A DNA stretch of 64,000 nt from Chthonomonas sp. UBA1950. Lineage in GTDB: Bacteria > Armatimonadota > Fimbriimonadia > Fimbriimonadales > Fimbriimonadaceae. Positions 33,709 through 42,247 of the stretch are shown piece after piece. The stretch covers positions 1 to 64,000 of the forward strand of contig DDEQ01000033.1 of the NCBI GenBank assembly GCA_002336105.1, given 5' to 3'. Position 1 is the stretch's first letter. The number at the start of each line of letters is the position of its first letter. Under the pieces are notes generated by a model. That model was given only the letters and a program-made list of their open reading frames with translations, was not told where the DNA came from and did no database searches. The position numbers and the translations under genes are program-made.

Positions 33709-36044
33709 GACAGCTCTGCCACCGTCACACCAGCGCCCCCATCGGCAGGATCGGCGTCTCGGAAAGAGGCCACCGCAGGATGCTTCTTCAAATAGTCTTG
33801 CGTACACTTTCGAAGGATGCCTTCTCCTTTCCCATGCAAGATGCGTAAGGTTGGAAGACCTGCCAAAACGGCATCATCAACAAACTTTTCCAGGTCACGC
33901 AAAGCTTCTTCTGCTCGCATGTGCCGAAGGTCGATTTCTGTTGAGGCATGCATCGACTTTGCCAATCTGATATTTGGTCTTGCCTTCGCTGGCTCATGGT
34001 GGATCTTGGACAACACCTCAAGGCGGTCAGCCGGGACGGTCATCTTGAGTGCCCCAATCTGAACAATCGCCTGTCCATCACGAGGGTCTTCGGTGAGCGT
34101 GCCGACTTGAGTAAATCCCTGAATGCGGACCTGAACTCCTTTAGCAAGGGCTTCGCGGTCCCGCTTTGACTGCTTTGGGGCAAATTCTTTGGCAAAATCT
34201 CGCCCAACTTCATCGAGATCGCGCAAGCGCTCTCGAGCAGAACTAATCTTCTGCTCGTCCTTGGGAAGTTTCTTGATCTCATCAAAGATTTGAGTAGCTT
34301 CCAGCCGAATTTCACGAAGCGCTGCTTCGATGACCTCCTGAGCCTTGGCATGAGCGTTCTTTCGAATATCCTCCGCCTCGGCCAGTTTTCGCGCCGCCTT
34401 TTGCTCCGCCTTTCGAAGGTCAGCCGTGCGTTTATCTGCTTCGCTTTGAGCAAGTCGTGCTTGGCGCTGGCTCTGTTCCAGGCTTTCTAACATTCGGGCA
34501 ACGTCTTGCGCCTGTTCGCCAAGAGTTGTTCTTGCTTCCTCAACTATCTCCTTGCTGATTCCGTACCGCTCAGCGATTTTTAACGCATTTGACGCTCCTG
34601 GCGCTCCGAGCATCAGCCGATAAGTGGGCTTGAGCGACTTGGCATCGAACTCCATTGCCGCGTTTTGAAAGCCTGTTGTGTCGTACGCAAATGCCTTCAA
34701 TTCGCCGTAGTGAGTGCTTGCAAGGATCGTGGCTCCTTTTCTTGCCATCTCGTTAAGAATCGACTTGGCAAGGGCGGCACCTTCCGCAGGGTCTGTTCCG
34801 GCGCCAATTTCGTCGAGAAGGACAATCGCTCCTTTCTTAAGATGTCGCAATGCCTCGGCAACGTTCTTCAGGTGGCCACTAAACGTCGATAACGACTGCT
34901 CTAAGCTCTGCTCATCACCAATATCGGCCCAAACTTGCGTAAATGGCGCTAAACGAACATCAAGCGCAGGAGGCATCATTCCCGATTGCGCCATCAGCAC
35001 AAACAAGCCAACACATTTGATGGCGACTGTTTTGCCCCCGGTATTGGGTCCGGTGATAAGAACGCTATTACCGATTCCAAGAGATATGTCGAGCGGTATG
35101 ACTTTCTCGGGGTCCAAAAGCGGATGCCTTCCACCTTGAATCGAAATAAAGTGGTTTTCGTCACCTATCCCGACTTTTTGCGGCATAGTTCCGCGCATAT
35201 CGAAGGCTAGACGGGCTTTGGCAAGGATCAAGTCAAGCTGCGCCGCAGCTTCGATGCCGCCGATGACTTCATCTGCGACAGCTCCGACCTTCGTTGACAA
35301 CGAGGTTAGTATCCGGATGATCTCTTGGCGCTCAGCAGCTTCTGCCTCACGAAGAGCGTTGCCCAATTGCAAAACGTCTTCGGGTTCCAAATAAATCGTC
35401 TGTCCACTTCCAGAAGTGTCATGAACAATTCCACGAATTTTGCCTCGGTTTTCTGACTTCAACGGAATCACATACCGCCCATCGCGAACCGTATAGATCG
35501 GGTCGCTTAACAGATCGCGGTGTTTGCCCGTGGTGTAAGACTGAATTCTCTCCAGAATTCGGGTGTTCGCCGACTTCTTCTTAGCGCGAAGGGCGGCGAG
35601 GGCGGGACTAGCACCGTCCCGGCAAGTACCATCGGGATCTAGACTATCGAACAAGAGTTCTTCAAGCCTTCGGTGATCTGGAAGTGCCGCGCAGAACGGG
35701 TGGAGTTTTGGAAAGGTCTCGTGCAATGGGCTGAGCACGTTCGCCATTGATCGCATCGCACGCAATGCATCTGCAATTTGGAATAGCTCCTGACCACCAA
35801 GCACTCCGTTCTTACCAGCACGGTTTAAAGCTGGACGAAGATCATAAACAGGACCGAGCGACGGAACCGCATGTTTACTCAGAAAGTCGTAAGCCTCTTG
35901 AGTTGCCGAGAGCAAGTACCAAACTTCGCCAGGCTTGAATGACGGCCGAAGCTCGTCGGCTAATGCAGCACCAAGTCCCGTCTCACAATGTCGATGGAGA
36001 CGGTCGAGGATCAACTGGAATTCGAGAACCCTCAGTGCGTGCAT
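33705..36044 (-). CDS. mutS2: Endonuclease MutS2
   Basis: MutS2 is a MutS-family ATPase with a C-terminal Smr nuclease domain, linked to recombination suppression and, in some bacteria, to rescue of collided ribosomes. The 779-residue length is typical. Walker A GPNTGGKT is at about residue 333, the Walker B region is VLLDEIGAGTDPAEGAAL, and STHYGELK follows. A coiled coil runs about 510-610. The Smr domain at the end has EIDLRHMRAEEAL and ILHGKGEG. It is translationally coupled to cdd. Confidence 0.96.
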   Translation of the reverse strand: MHALRVLEFQLILDRLHRHCETGLGAALADELRPSFKPGEVWYLLSATQEAYDFLSKHAVPSLGPVYDLRPALNRAGKNGVLGGQELFQIADALRAMRSMANVLSPLHETFPKLHPFCAALPDHRRLEELLFDSLDPDGTCRDGASPALAALRAKKKSANTRILERIQSYTTGKHRDLLSDPIYTVRDGRYVIPLKSENRGKIRGIVHDTSGSGQTIYLEPEDVLQLGNALREAEAAERQEIIRILTSLSTKVGAVADEVIGGIEAAAQLDLILAKARLAFDMRGTMPQKVGIGDENHFISIQGGRHPLLDPEKVIPLDISLGIGNSVLITGPNTGGKTVAIKCVGLFVLMAQSGMMPPALDVRLAPFTQVWADIGDEQSLEQSLSTFSGHLKNVAEALRHLKKGAIVLLDEIGAGTDPAEGAALAKSILNEMARKGATILASTHYGELKAFAYDTTGFQNAAMEFDAKSLKPTYRLMLGAPGASNALKIAERYGISKEIVEEARTTLGEQAQDVARMLESLEQSQRQARLAQSEADKRTADLRKAEQKAARKLAEAEDIRKNAHAKAQEVIEAALREIRLEATQIFDEIKKLPKDEQKISSARERLRDLDEVGRDFAKEFAPKQSKRDREALAKGVQVRIQGFTQVGTLTEDPRDGQAIVQIGALKMTVPADRLEVLSKIHHEPAKARPNIRLAKSMHASTEIDLRHMRAEEALRDLEKFVDDAVLAGLPTLRILHGKGEGILRKCTQDYLKKHPAVASFRDADPADGGAGVTVAELS

Positions 36045-36098
36045 TCTTCTATTTTGACGGTTCTACAAAAATCTCGTCACTACTGGCAGTCGAGAGAC

Positions 36099-36281
36099 CT
36101 ATTGTTTGGGTCTACTGAATTCGACTTGAGTTGGCCGGCTACCTAACTGTGCTGGAAGCACCCAGAACAAATAAACTGAACCCAGAAAAGCAAGCAAAAG
36201 CAGCCAGGGGAATTTCTCTGGAACAGTTTTCGATGTCTTTTTGGCCACGAGAGCAGGATACCAACTCCTGCCAAATCCCAC
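36099..36281 (-). CDS. Possible small single-pass membrane protein
   Basis: A 60-codon frame starting with GTG encodes a protein with one good membrane helix (PWLLLLAFLGSVYLFWVLPA) preceded by a Lys-rich segment, fitting a cytoplasmic N-terminus. No clear ribosome binding site is seen, and the start is uncertain. It lies in the 249-bp gap between mutS2 and mlaE, upstream of mutS2 on the same strand. Composition looks protein-like, but the call is weak. Confidence 0.35.
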   Translation of the reverse strand: MGFGRSWYPALVAKKTSKTVPEKFPWLLLLAFLGSVYLFWVLPAQLGSRPTQVEFSRPKQ

Positions 36282-36293
36282 TTACCGGCTATC

Positions 36294-37082
36294 ATGAAAT
36301 TAATGGCGGTGATGAACCGGGGAGCGGTGGATATCGCATGGGATGCGTTGGTCGGACTTTTTACCTTCGTGGGCGAATCCGGACTCATCGTCGGCGATGC
36401 TGCTCGTCGCCTCTTTCGAAAGCCGTTTGAGGTTCAAGAAACGATTAACCAGATGGCCTTTATCGGAGTTTCTAGTGTTCCGATAGTCGCCTTAACTGGT
36501 TTTTTCAGTGGGGCAGTTCTTTCTCTATACCTCACTCAGTTCCTCATGAGGTACGGCGCTACCGGCTTCGTTGGCGCTACAGTTGGGCTTAGTGTCACTC
36601 GTGAAATCGGCCCGGTGATCGCAGGAATCATGGTCGCCGCCAGATGTGGTAGCGCGATGGCGGCACAAATCGGCACGATGAAGGTGTCGGAACAGATTGA
36701 CGCTCTGAAAATGCTAAGCGTTCATCCAACCAACTACCTTGTGTTGCCGCGGCTCATTGCTGGTTTAACGATGCTCCCGGTCTTATCCCTCGTGTGTATG
36801 TACTCTGGGATCTTGGGTGGTGTGCTCGTAGCAGCGACCTACGGCTTGCCGATAGCTTCGTTCATGCAGTCAGTTCAGCAATTCGTTCAGCCATCTGATT
36901 TCATCAACGGCTGCGTCAAAACCCCTGCATTCGGCCTCATCATTACGGTAGTCGCCTGCCAACAAGGTATGCGAACCACAGACGGTGCGGTAGGTGTTGG
37001 GCGGGCAACTACGAATACGGTTGTGCTGTCGATGGTGCTGATTTACATAGCGAATTTTGTGCTCGCCCGGATACTGTTCTAG
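36294..37082 (+). CDS. mlaE: MlaE family ABC transporter permease
   Basis: MlaE permeases move phospholipids or other lipids between inner and outer membranes. The 262-residue protein has the family patterns TGFFSGAVLSLYLTQF, SVTREIGPVIAGIMVAARCGSAMAAQIG, and EQIDALKMLSVHP. Five to six membrane segments are visible. Normally an ATPase (MlaF) and an MCE-domain protein (MlaD) follow directly; here the next genes are convergent, so the permease is an orphan with partners presumably elsewhere. The stop overlaps the convergent neighbour by 4 bp. Confidence 0.92.
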   Translation: MKLMAVMNRGAVDIAWDALVGLFTFVGESGLIVGDAARRLFRKPFEVQETINQMAFIGVSSVPIVALTGFFSGAVLSLYLTQFLMRYGATGFVGATVGLSVTREIGPVIAGIMVAARCGSAMAAQIGTMKVSEQIDALKMLSVHPTNYLVLPRLIAGLTMLPVLSLVCMYSGILGGVLVAATYGLPIASFMQSVQQFVQPSDFINGCVKTPAFGLIITVVACQQGMRTTDGAVGVGRATTNTVVLSMVLIYIANFVLARILF

Positions 37083-38215
37083 CCCTTTTTTGAGCCAGCT
37101 AAATACGTTGCTAGTTGCTTGTTCAGAACATCGCGATTGTCGTATTCGGTGAGAGGCCGGCTCAACTTGTGCTTCAAGATACGGGCAGCTTTGGCGTAAA
37201 GCCTTTTTGCTTCAGACGGCTTCCCTAGATAGTGATAACAAGCTCCCAGATGTGCGATCAATTCGTAATCGGCTCGCGATTCCTTGTCTCGCTGTAGGCA
37301 TTTCTGAATGTAGGCAAGTTGGCTCTTATATTCGGCCGGAAATAACGCACCATTGTCAACCCACTTCCCGTTGTCGATGGTTTCAAACGTTGGAAATCTA
37401 GGTTGCTCGGCGACAGAGAGAGTCAATCCAATCGACTCTACCGACTGGATCGCGATCTTTTTTCCGAACGGTTTCAGGATAATCGGATCCAGACTCGTCG
37501 ATATCCCTGCGAGTGACCAGCGACTATTCTTTTCTCGAAGGACAAGCATGTTGGAGGGCGTACAGTCGGCCGCGTAATAGACGCGGTCTAGGAGGATCTC
37601 TTCGTTGCCATCCCCATCCAGATCGCGTCCGACTAAGGTCAGCTCGTGGTATTCATCTATGTCATCGCGCGAATCGGCCTTCACCTCTGCGCGTTGTAAG
37701 CCAGAAGGAGTCGACACCCATATCTCTGCTTTTCGAGTAGTCACCCAAAACTGAGGCAAGGTCTCTTTCGGATTACCAGCAGACCCCGGCTCGGCAGTAA
37801 TGCAAACCCAAATCTTCTTGCCTTTGATTTGAACTGGCGCGACTCGTCGAAAGTTTTTGCCCTTTGGTAAAGCACTTTTGAAATACTCGACCGCTTGATT
37901 GTATATATCCAATCGTTTTCGAAAAGCCGTGCTCGAATCAGAACGACCAACCGCCTCCCACCTTTGCAGTTCGCTTGCTGACTTCTGGTAGTCAGCAAGT
38001 TCGAGATAGATCTTTGCCAAGAATGGGGCGGTGTCAAGATCACTAAACCCTTTTCGCCTTAGCTCGATGTAAGCATCTGCGGCATCTCGAAACTTAGCTT
38101 GAGGCGCACCATCATCTGCAAAGAGTTTAAAAGCGTCATCGTACAAACGATGAGCCAATTCTTTTGGCTGTTCAGCGAACGTCGAAGCAACAGCAAAGCA
38201 GGCAACACAAAACAC
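37079..38215 (-). CDS. Exported tandem-paralogue protein A with TPR-like and DGDGNEE motif
   Basis: From a GTG start preceded by AGGA, the 378-residue protein has a signal peptide (VFCVACFAVASTFA). It has helical TPR-like ends (YDDAFKLFADDGAPQAKF; LGACYHYLGKPSEAKRLYAK) and a central beta region with GRDLDGDGNEEILLD, a calcium-binding-like FG-GAP/VCBS motif. It is clearly homologous along its whole length to the next gene upstream (38279-39430). I do not recognise a named family; the role is unknown, probably periplasmic. Confidence 0.75.
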   Translation of the reverse strand: MFCVACFAVASTFAEQPKELAHRLYDDAFKLFADDGAPQAKFRDAADAYIELRRKGFSDLDTAPFLAKIYLELADYQKSASELQRWEAVGRSDSSTAFRKRLDIYNQAVEYFKSALPKGKNFRRVAPVQIKGKKIWVCITAEPGSAGNPKETLPQFWVTTRKAEIWVSTPSGLQRAEVKADSRDDIDEYHELTLVGRDLDGDGNEEILLDRVYYAADCTPSNMLVLREKNSRWSLAGISTSLDPIILKPFGKKIAIQSVESIGLTLSVAEQPRFPTFETIDNGKWVDNGALFPAEYKSQLAYIQKCLQRDKESRADYELIAHLGACYHYLGKPSEAKRLYAKAARILKHKLSRPLTEYDNRDVLNKQLATYLAGSKKG

Positions 38216-38278
38216 AAAGAAATTCCTAATACTTTAGAAGCTAGGAAACGTCTGTTCGAACGGTTCCTAGCCAATTCA

Positions 38279-39430
38279 TTAGCCCTTTTGAGAGCGGAGC
38301 ATATATTCGCCGATTTGCTGCTTCATCACAGCAACATCCGTGGGCTCAAGATTCTTCGCAGATTTGAACTCTTTGATCAGGACCGAAGCAGCCGCACCGA
38401 ATGCCTTTTTCGCTTCCTCTTTGCGCCTGAGATAAGCAAGCGCCATTCCTTGATGCGCTAACAGATCGTAGTCGTCTTTGGTACTAGCGAGTGCCCGCTT
38501 TATCTCTGCAAGCTGCTCAGCGTAGTCAGCTTTGAACTGTTCGCCACAATCAACCCACTTCCCTTTTACCAACGTCCGATAGGATGGGAATCGAGGCTGT
38601 GCCGAATGTGAAAGAGTCGAGCCTATCGCCTGCACCGATCGGAACGCTCGCTGCTTCTTTCCGAACTGGTGATTGGAAAGTGGGTCGTGGCTGAGTTGGT
38701 CGCCAACTCTGGTCCAACCACTCTCTCCATACTGAAATACGTTTAGGCAGGAAGGTGTCCAGCTCGCTCCATAAATCACACCTTCAAGAATGATCTCTTC
38801 GTTACCGTCACCATCAATATCGCGACCAATAAGTGTCACTTCATTCGATTGATTGAACTTAGAATCTTTGTCGAAGTCAAACCGAGAGTCGGTCAATACA
38901 AATGATTTCAGACCGATTGTGGATTCAACCCAAAGAGTTGAACCGACTAAATTGGTCCGGTTATAAACACTATCTAGTTCTTTCTCTTCGCCATCATCCT
39001 TTCGAGCCGTTAGGGCAACCCAAACTTCCTCGCCCTTTACGTTGATTGGCGCCACTTTAAGAATCCTCAGGCTGTTCGGGACAAGGTTAAAGAACCGAAA
39101 TTCTTGCTGCTGATAGCGGCGGAGACGTTCGCCAAAAAGCTCGGCTTCGTGCGATGGATCGGCTTTCTCCCATCGGTCCCACTCGTCCTCAGCGTTTTTG
39201 CTTCGCCCGGTTTCAAGCAATAGGCGAGCCAACGCCGGGGCAGTGATTTTATCTGAGACTCCGGTTTCTCTCAGTCGCTGGTATCTAGAAATTGCTTCAC
39301 CAAACTTGGCTTGAGGGGCCCCGTCATCTGCAAAAACAAGAAATGCTTCGTTGTAGGCTCGTTGCGCCCACTGAATCGGTGTCTCTGTTGCCAGAGCGCT
39401 CATTGCTACTAAATATACGAATGGCCCCAT
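38279..39430 (-). CDS. Exported tandem-paralogue protein B with TPR-like and DGDGNEE motif
   Basis: The 383-residue protein (ATG at 39430; a GTG five codons upstream is possible) has a signal peptide (MGPFVYLVAMSALATE). It shares with its downstream paralogue the blocks FADDGAPQAKF, GRDIDGDGNEEIILEGVIYGA, QAIGSTLSHSAQPRFPSY, KGKWVD and a helical C-terminus ending SQKG. The 63-bp gap suggests one operon. The pair is a local gene duplication that has since diverged substantially. Function unknown. Confidence 0.75.
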   Translation of the reverse strand: MGPFVYLVAMSALATETPIQWAQRAYNEAFLVFADDGAPQAKFGEAISRYQRLRETGVSDKITAPALARLLLETGRSKNAEDEWDRWEKADPSHEAELFGERLRRYQQQEFRFFNLVPNSLRILKVAPINVKGEEVWVALTARKDDGEEKELDSVYNRTNLVGSTLWVESTIGLKSFVLTDSRFDFDKDSKFNQSNEVTLIGRDIDGDGNEEIILEGVIYGASWTPSCLNVFQYGESGWTRVGDQLSHDPLSNHQFGKKQRAFRSVQAIGSTLSHSAQPRFPSYRTLVKGKWVDCGEQFKADYAEQLAEIKRALASTKDDYDLLAHQGMALAYLRRKEEAKKAFGAAASVLIKEFKSAKNLEPTDVAVMKQQIGEYMLRSQKG

Positions 39431-39487
39431 GTGTCTTATTGTCACGATTGTTTTTTGTCAATTGGTAAATCATGGCAAAATGCGGAC

Positions 39488-39988
39488 ATGAGTGCATTCC
39501 CTGTCAACCCGCATCGCCACGATCCTTACAAAAACTTTCGCTTCCGCGTTATTTGGGACGGACGAACAGTCGTCGGCGTTTCCAAAGTTTCAGGATTATC
39601 GCGACAAACCGAAGTTATTGCCATTCATGATGGTTCAAGTGGCATCACATCTTTGGGGGCAGGTCGCACATCCTATTCCCCGATCACTTTAGAAAGAGGC
39701 GTTACTCAAGATCCAGCTTTCGAACAGTGGGCAGATTTGGCGTCCTCCGCCGAGAGAGGAGGTGACGTTGTCTCGCTCAAACACCTTCGCAAAGACATAG
39801 TCATCGAGTTACTTAACGAGGCAGGACAGGTTGTCAAAGCATACAAGGTCTTTCGCTGTTGGCCATCCAAATATGAAGCGATAAGCGACTTAGATGCAGA
39901 CGGATGCTCAGTTGCCATTGAAACCCTCGTGCTACAGAACGAAGGCTGGGAACGAGACACAAGCGTTCCTGAACCATCAGAAAACTGA
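39488..39988 (+). CDS. Orphan phage/contractile-injection tail-tube protein (T4 gp19-like)
   Basis: The 166-residue protein matches the conserved phage-tail 'gp19' family that forms inner tubes of phage tails and of extracellular contractile injection systems. Motifs are DPYKNFRFRVIWDGR, VGVSKVSGLSRQTEV, TLERGVTQDPAFEQWA and VFRCWPSKYEAISDLDADG. The start at 39488 gives the usual family N-terminus; an upstream extension is rejected. No sheath, baseplate, spike or ATPase gene is in the window: neighbours are an exported-paralogue gene and a Usp gene. A dedicated bidirectional terminator follows. It is an orphan gene, a remnant, or a distant part of a dispersed system. Confidence 0.88.
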   Translation: MSAFPVNPHRHDPYKNFRFRVIWDGRTVVGVSKVSGLSRQTEVIAIHDGSSGITSLGAGRTSYSPITLERGVTQDPAFEQWADLASSAERGGDVVSLKHLRKDIVIELLNEAGQVVKAYKVFRCWPSKYEAISDLDADGCSVAIETLVLQNEGWERDTSVPEPSEN

Positions 39989-39992
39989 GGGG

Positions 39993-40026
39993 TGAACAAG
40001 GCGCGATTTCCGTCGCACCTTGTTCA
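39993..40026. terminator. Bidirectional terminator between the tail-tube and Usp genes
   Basis: TGAACAAGG pairs with CCTTGTTCA at the base; after a C/A mismatch GCGA pairs with TCGC, with the loop TTTCCG. It lies between convergent stops at 39988 and 40036. Confidence 0.75.
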
Positions 40027-40035
40027 GTTCGATAT

Positions 40036-40917
40036 CTACGCTCTCAGAACCATAACTGGATAAGGTTCTGAGACGACTTGATGCAAGGAGATACTTCCAA
40101 CCATGAGCCGTTCCAGGAATCCATGACCTTGTGCCCCGAGGACAAGTAGGTCGGCTTCGGATTCCTGCATCGTTGTGCGAATCGCGTCGGTCGTGTTGCC
40201 ACGAATCACCTTCGAAGTGGCATTGAATCCGGCCTTGGTTAGCTTTTCAACAACCTTGGCACTCTTCTCCAAAGTCTTTTCTTCAACGTAGGTATCGACA
40301 AAACCGCCCAGCATCGGCAGATTCTTATGGAGAACTTCCGCTTCGCGGTCGTCGATGTCGAAAGCGGTCAACACGATGACCTCTGATAACCCCTTTGGCG
40401 CCATCTGAATGAATTTCTCAACGCATCGATCCGCATACACGGAGTGATCGGTGGCAAAAACTGCCTTCAGATTCGACGACTTCTCTTGTGGCCCCTTTGC
40501 GACCAAGATGGATGCCGGGCATGAAATCGTCAGGGCACGACTGACTGATCCCAAGAAACTGGTGGACCATTTGCCGGTATGCGTCGCACAAACCACAACT
40601 AACTCGGCATGTGTGTTTTCAGCCTCGGCGATGAGCATATGCGAAGGGCTACCGAACACCAACCGCTTATGAGTATCCAAGCCATTCGAACAGGCACTCG
40701 AAGCCGCTTCTTCAAGCGCGGTTAGTCCTAAATTCTGGACGACCTTTGTAAACTCAGCCTGAGCTTCGGCGTCTGGACCTAACGGCTCTTGGAAGGGCAT
40801 CGTCGGGTCAGCCGTATGTAACAACGTGACTTGACTGCCTGGAAAATCGAGGGCAGCAAATAAACAAAGGGCGGGGCGATAGGCGCCGTGTGCGTCAACT
40901 CCGACGATGGCTCTCAT
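40036..40917 (-). CDS. Universal stress protein, two UspA domains
   Basis: The 293-residue protein contains two tandem UspA domains (about 1-140 and 150-293). The second ends with the nucleotide-binding pattern GAQGHGFLERLMVGSIS (G-x2-G-x9-G-S) and YPVMVLRA. The first has a less complete form (VCATHTGKWSTSFLGSVS). Such proteins are cytoplasmic and raised under stress or starvation. The neighbours Hsp20 (51 bp upstream on the same strand) and an HTH-PAS regulator support a stress cluster. Confidence 0.9.
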   Translation of the reverse strand: MRAIVGVDAHGAYRPALCLFAALDFPGSQVTLLHTADPTMPFQEPLGPDAEAQAEFTKVVQNLGLTALEEAASSACSNGLDTHKRLVFGSPSHMLIAEAENTHAELVVVCATHTGKWSTSFLGSVSRALTISCPASILVAKGPQEKSSNLKAVFATDHSVYADRCVEKFIQMAPKGLSEVIVLTAFDIDDREAEVLHKNLPMLGGFVDTYVEEKTLEKSAKVVEKLTKAGFNATSKVIRGNTTDAIRTTMQESEADLLVLGAQGHGFLERLMVGSISLHQVVSEPYPVMVLRA

Positions 40918-40968
40918 GAACGTATTCTCCCGTAAAGGCGTGGTTCGCTAGCTTACGCTATATTCCCG

Positions 40969-41364
40969 TTACTTCGCGTGGCGGCGACGCGGAATTCGAA
41001 CCCTTAGTACACCACGTTTATATTTTGCGGTCGCAAGTTCGAACATCGCGTCCAAGCCGAGCGTCGCGCTGGCGTGAAAATGTCCAAACAGTCTCTCAAG
41101 CTGCACGTACTCTTCAGCGTCTTCAGAATCGTGGTCAAAATCTCGATCAACGTCAACAGTTAAGACGCCGCTTTGCATATCCAGTTGAATATCGTCCTCA
41201 TCAACACCCGGAAGGTCAACAACCACAACGTATTCCGATGCAGAAACCTTAATATCTAGTGAAGGCTTATATACTTCCTTTGCATCTATTGCTTTTTCTG
41301 CCACAAGAAATCCTCTATTCAGCAAATCACTTATTTCAGCACCTGGTGTTTTGAGACGTTCCAT
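40969..41364 (-). CDS. Hsp20/alpha-crystallin small heat-shock protein
   Basis: The 131-residue protein is an ATP-independent holdase. The alpha-crystallin domain spans about residues 35-125: YKPSLDIKVSASEYVVVVDL, PGVDEDDIQLDMQSGVLTVDV, ERLFGHFHASATL, and YKRGVLRVRIPRR. The C-terminal tail is short, with no separate I-x-I motif after the domain except the terminal VRIP. It precedes the Usp gene by 51 bp and probably shares its transcript. The 150-bp gap to the divergent HTH-PAS gene should hold the promoters. Confidence 0.92.
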   Translation of the reverse strand: MERLKTPGAEISDLLNRGFLVAEKAIDAKEVYKPSLDIKVSASEYVVVVDLPGVDEDDIQLDMQSGVLTVDVDRDFDHDSEDAEEYVQLERLFGHFHASATLGLDAMFELATAKYKRGVLRVRIPRRRHAK

Positions 41365-41514
41365 AGTTTTCCACTAAAACAGTGATGGGGCATGATCACT
41401 AGTTTGATGGTGTTTCGTTTAGAACTTAACAGCAAGTCAAGAATTCCGAGTCCTGCGAAACCTGTCAGGGAAAACCACGACATTTGAACCCAAAAAAGCG
41501 TATGATTAAGGGAG

Positions 41515-42222
41515 ATGGAGTTGCATACAAGCGAGCGATTTCGGGATGCCCTTTCTGATAGAGAAAGACAGCTATTAACCCTTGCGGCACAAGGATTCAC
41601 AGATAATGCAATTGCGCAAAAACTGGGAATATCGCTAGCCACAGTAGGGACCTACTGGGGCCGAGTTCGCATTAAAATGGGACCACTTAATCGCACAGAA
41701 TTGGTTGCACACTTCCTTCGCGAAGAAGCTGCAGATACCCTCTCGGTCTTGCAAGAGGAGAACCAAGGTCTTATTCGAGAAATCGAAGACATCACCAAGA
41801 CGGCTGAAATGCTTAAGGCTTCTTTGGAGATGTTCCGGGGTCTGATCGACACAGCTCCTGACGCCATCATAGTGGTCAACGAGGATGGTGATATTCAGTT
41901 GGTCAACGAGCAAGCCTGCGAGATGTTCAGATACACCCAGGAAGAGTTCCTCAAAATTTCAGTTGAGCAACTCGTGCCTGAGCGCTATCGACACGCACAT
42001 ATCAGCCATCGAGAGCAGTACCATCGCGACCCCATCAAGAAACGTATGGCTGAGCATTTAGCAACCATGGCGCGCCGATCTGACGGATCAGAGTTCCCGA
42101 TGGCCACCGCTCTTAGCGCAACGAAATCAGGTGACAATATGCTGGTCACCTGCATCATTCGAGACTTCTCCGACATCTGGAAGAATTCCCCAAAAGTCGA
42201 GACCGTAAGAGCATTTAGGTGA
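41515..42222 (+). CDS. LuxR-type HTH / PAS sensor-regulator
   Basis: The 235-residue protein has the DNA-binding LuxR HTH first (residues ~13-65: LSDRERQLLTLAAQGFTDNA, KLGISLATVGTYWGRVRIKM), a coiled coil (about 75-105), and a C-terminal PAS domain (about 108-220: IDTAPDAIIVVNEDGDIQLV, FRYTQEEFL, MARRSDGSEFPM). The order HTH-PAS is the reverse of the common sensor-HTH layout. A good AGGGAG ribosome binding site precedes the ATG. It is divergent from hsp20 and may regulate it (inference). A hairpin overlaps its stop codon. Confidence 0.88.
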   Translation: MELHTSERFRDALSDRERQLLTLAAQGFTDNAIAQKLGISLATVGTYWGRVRIKMGPLNRTELVAHFLREEAADTLSVLQEENQGLIREIEDITKTAEMLKASLEMFRGLIDTAPDAIIVVNEDGDIQLVNEQACEMFRYTQEEFLKISVEQLVPERYRHAHISHREQYHRDPIKKRMAEHLATMARRSDGSEFPMATALSATKSGDNMLVTCIIRDFSDIWKNSPKVETVRAFR

Positions 42223-42247
42223 AGTTGGGCCAACTTGGCCCAACTTC
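42221..42247. terminator. Bidirectional terminator overlapping two stop codons
   Basis: GAAGTTGGGCC (42221-42231) pairs perfectly with GGCCCAACTTC (42237-42247) around AACTT. The left arm includes bases of the HTH-PAS stop and the right arm touches the GH39 stop at 42246. A short T-rich tract follows. Confidence 0.78.
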
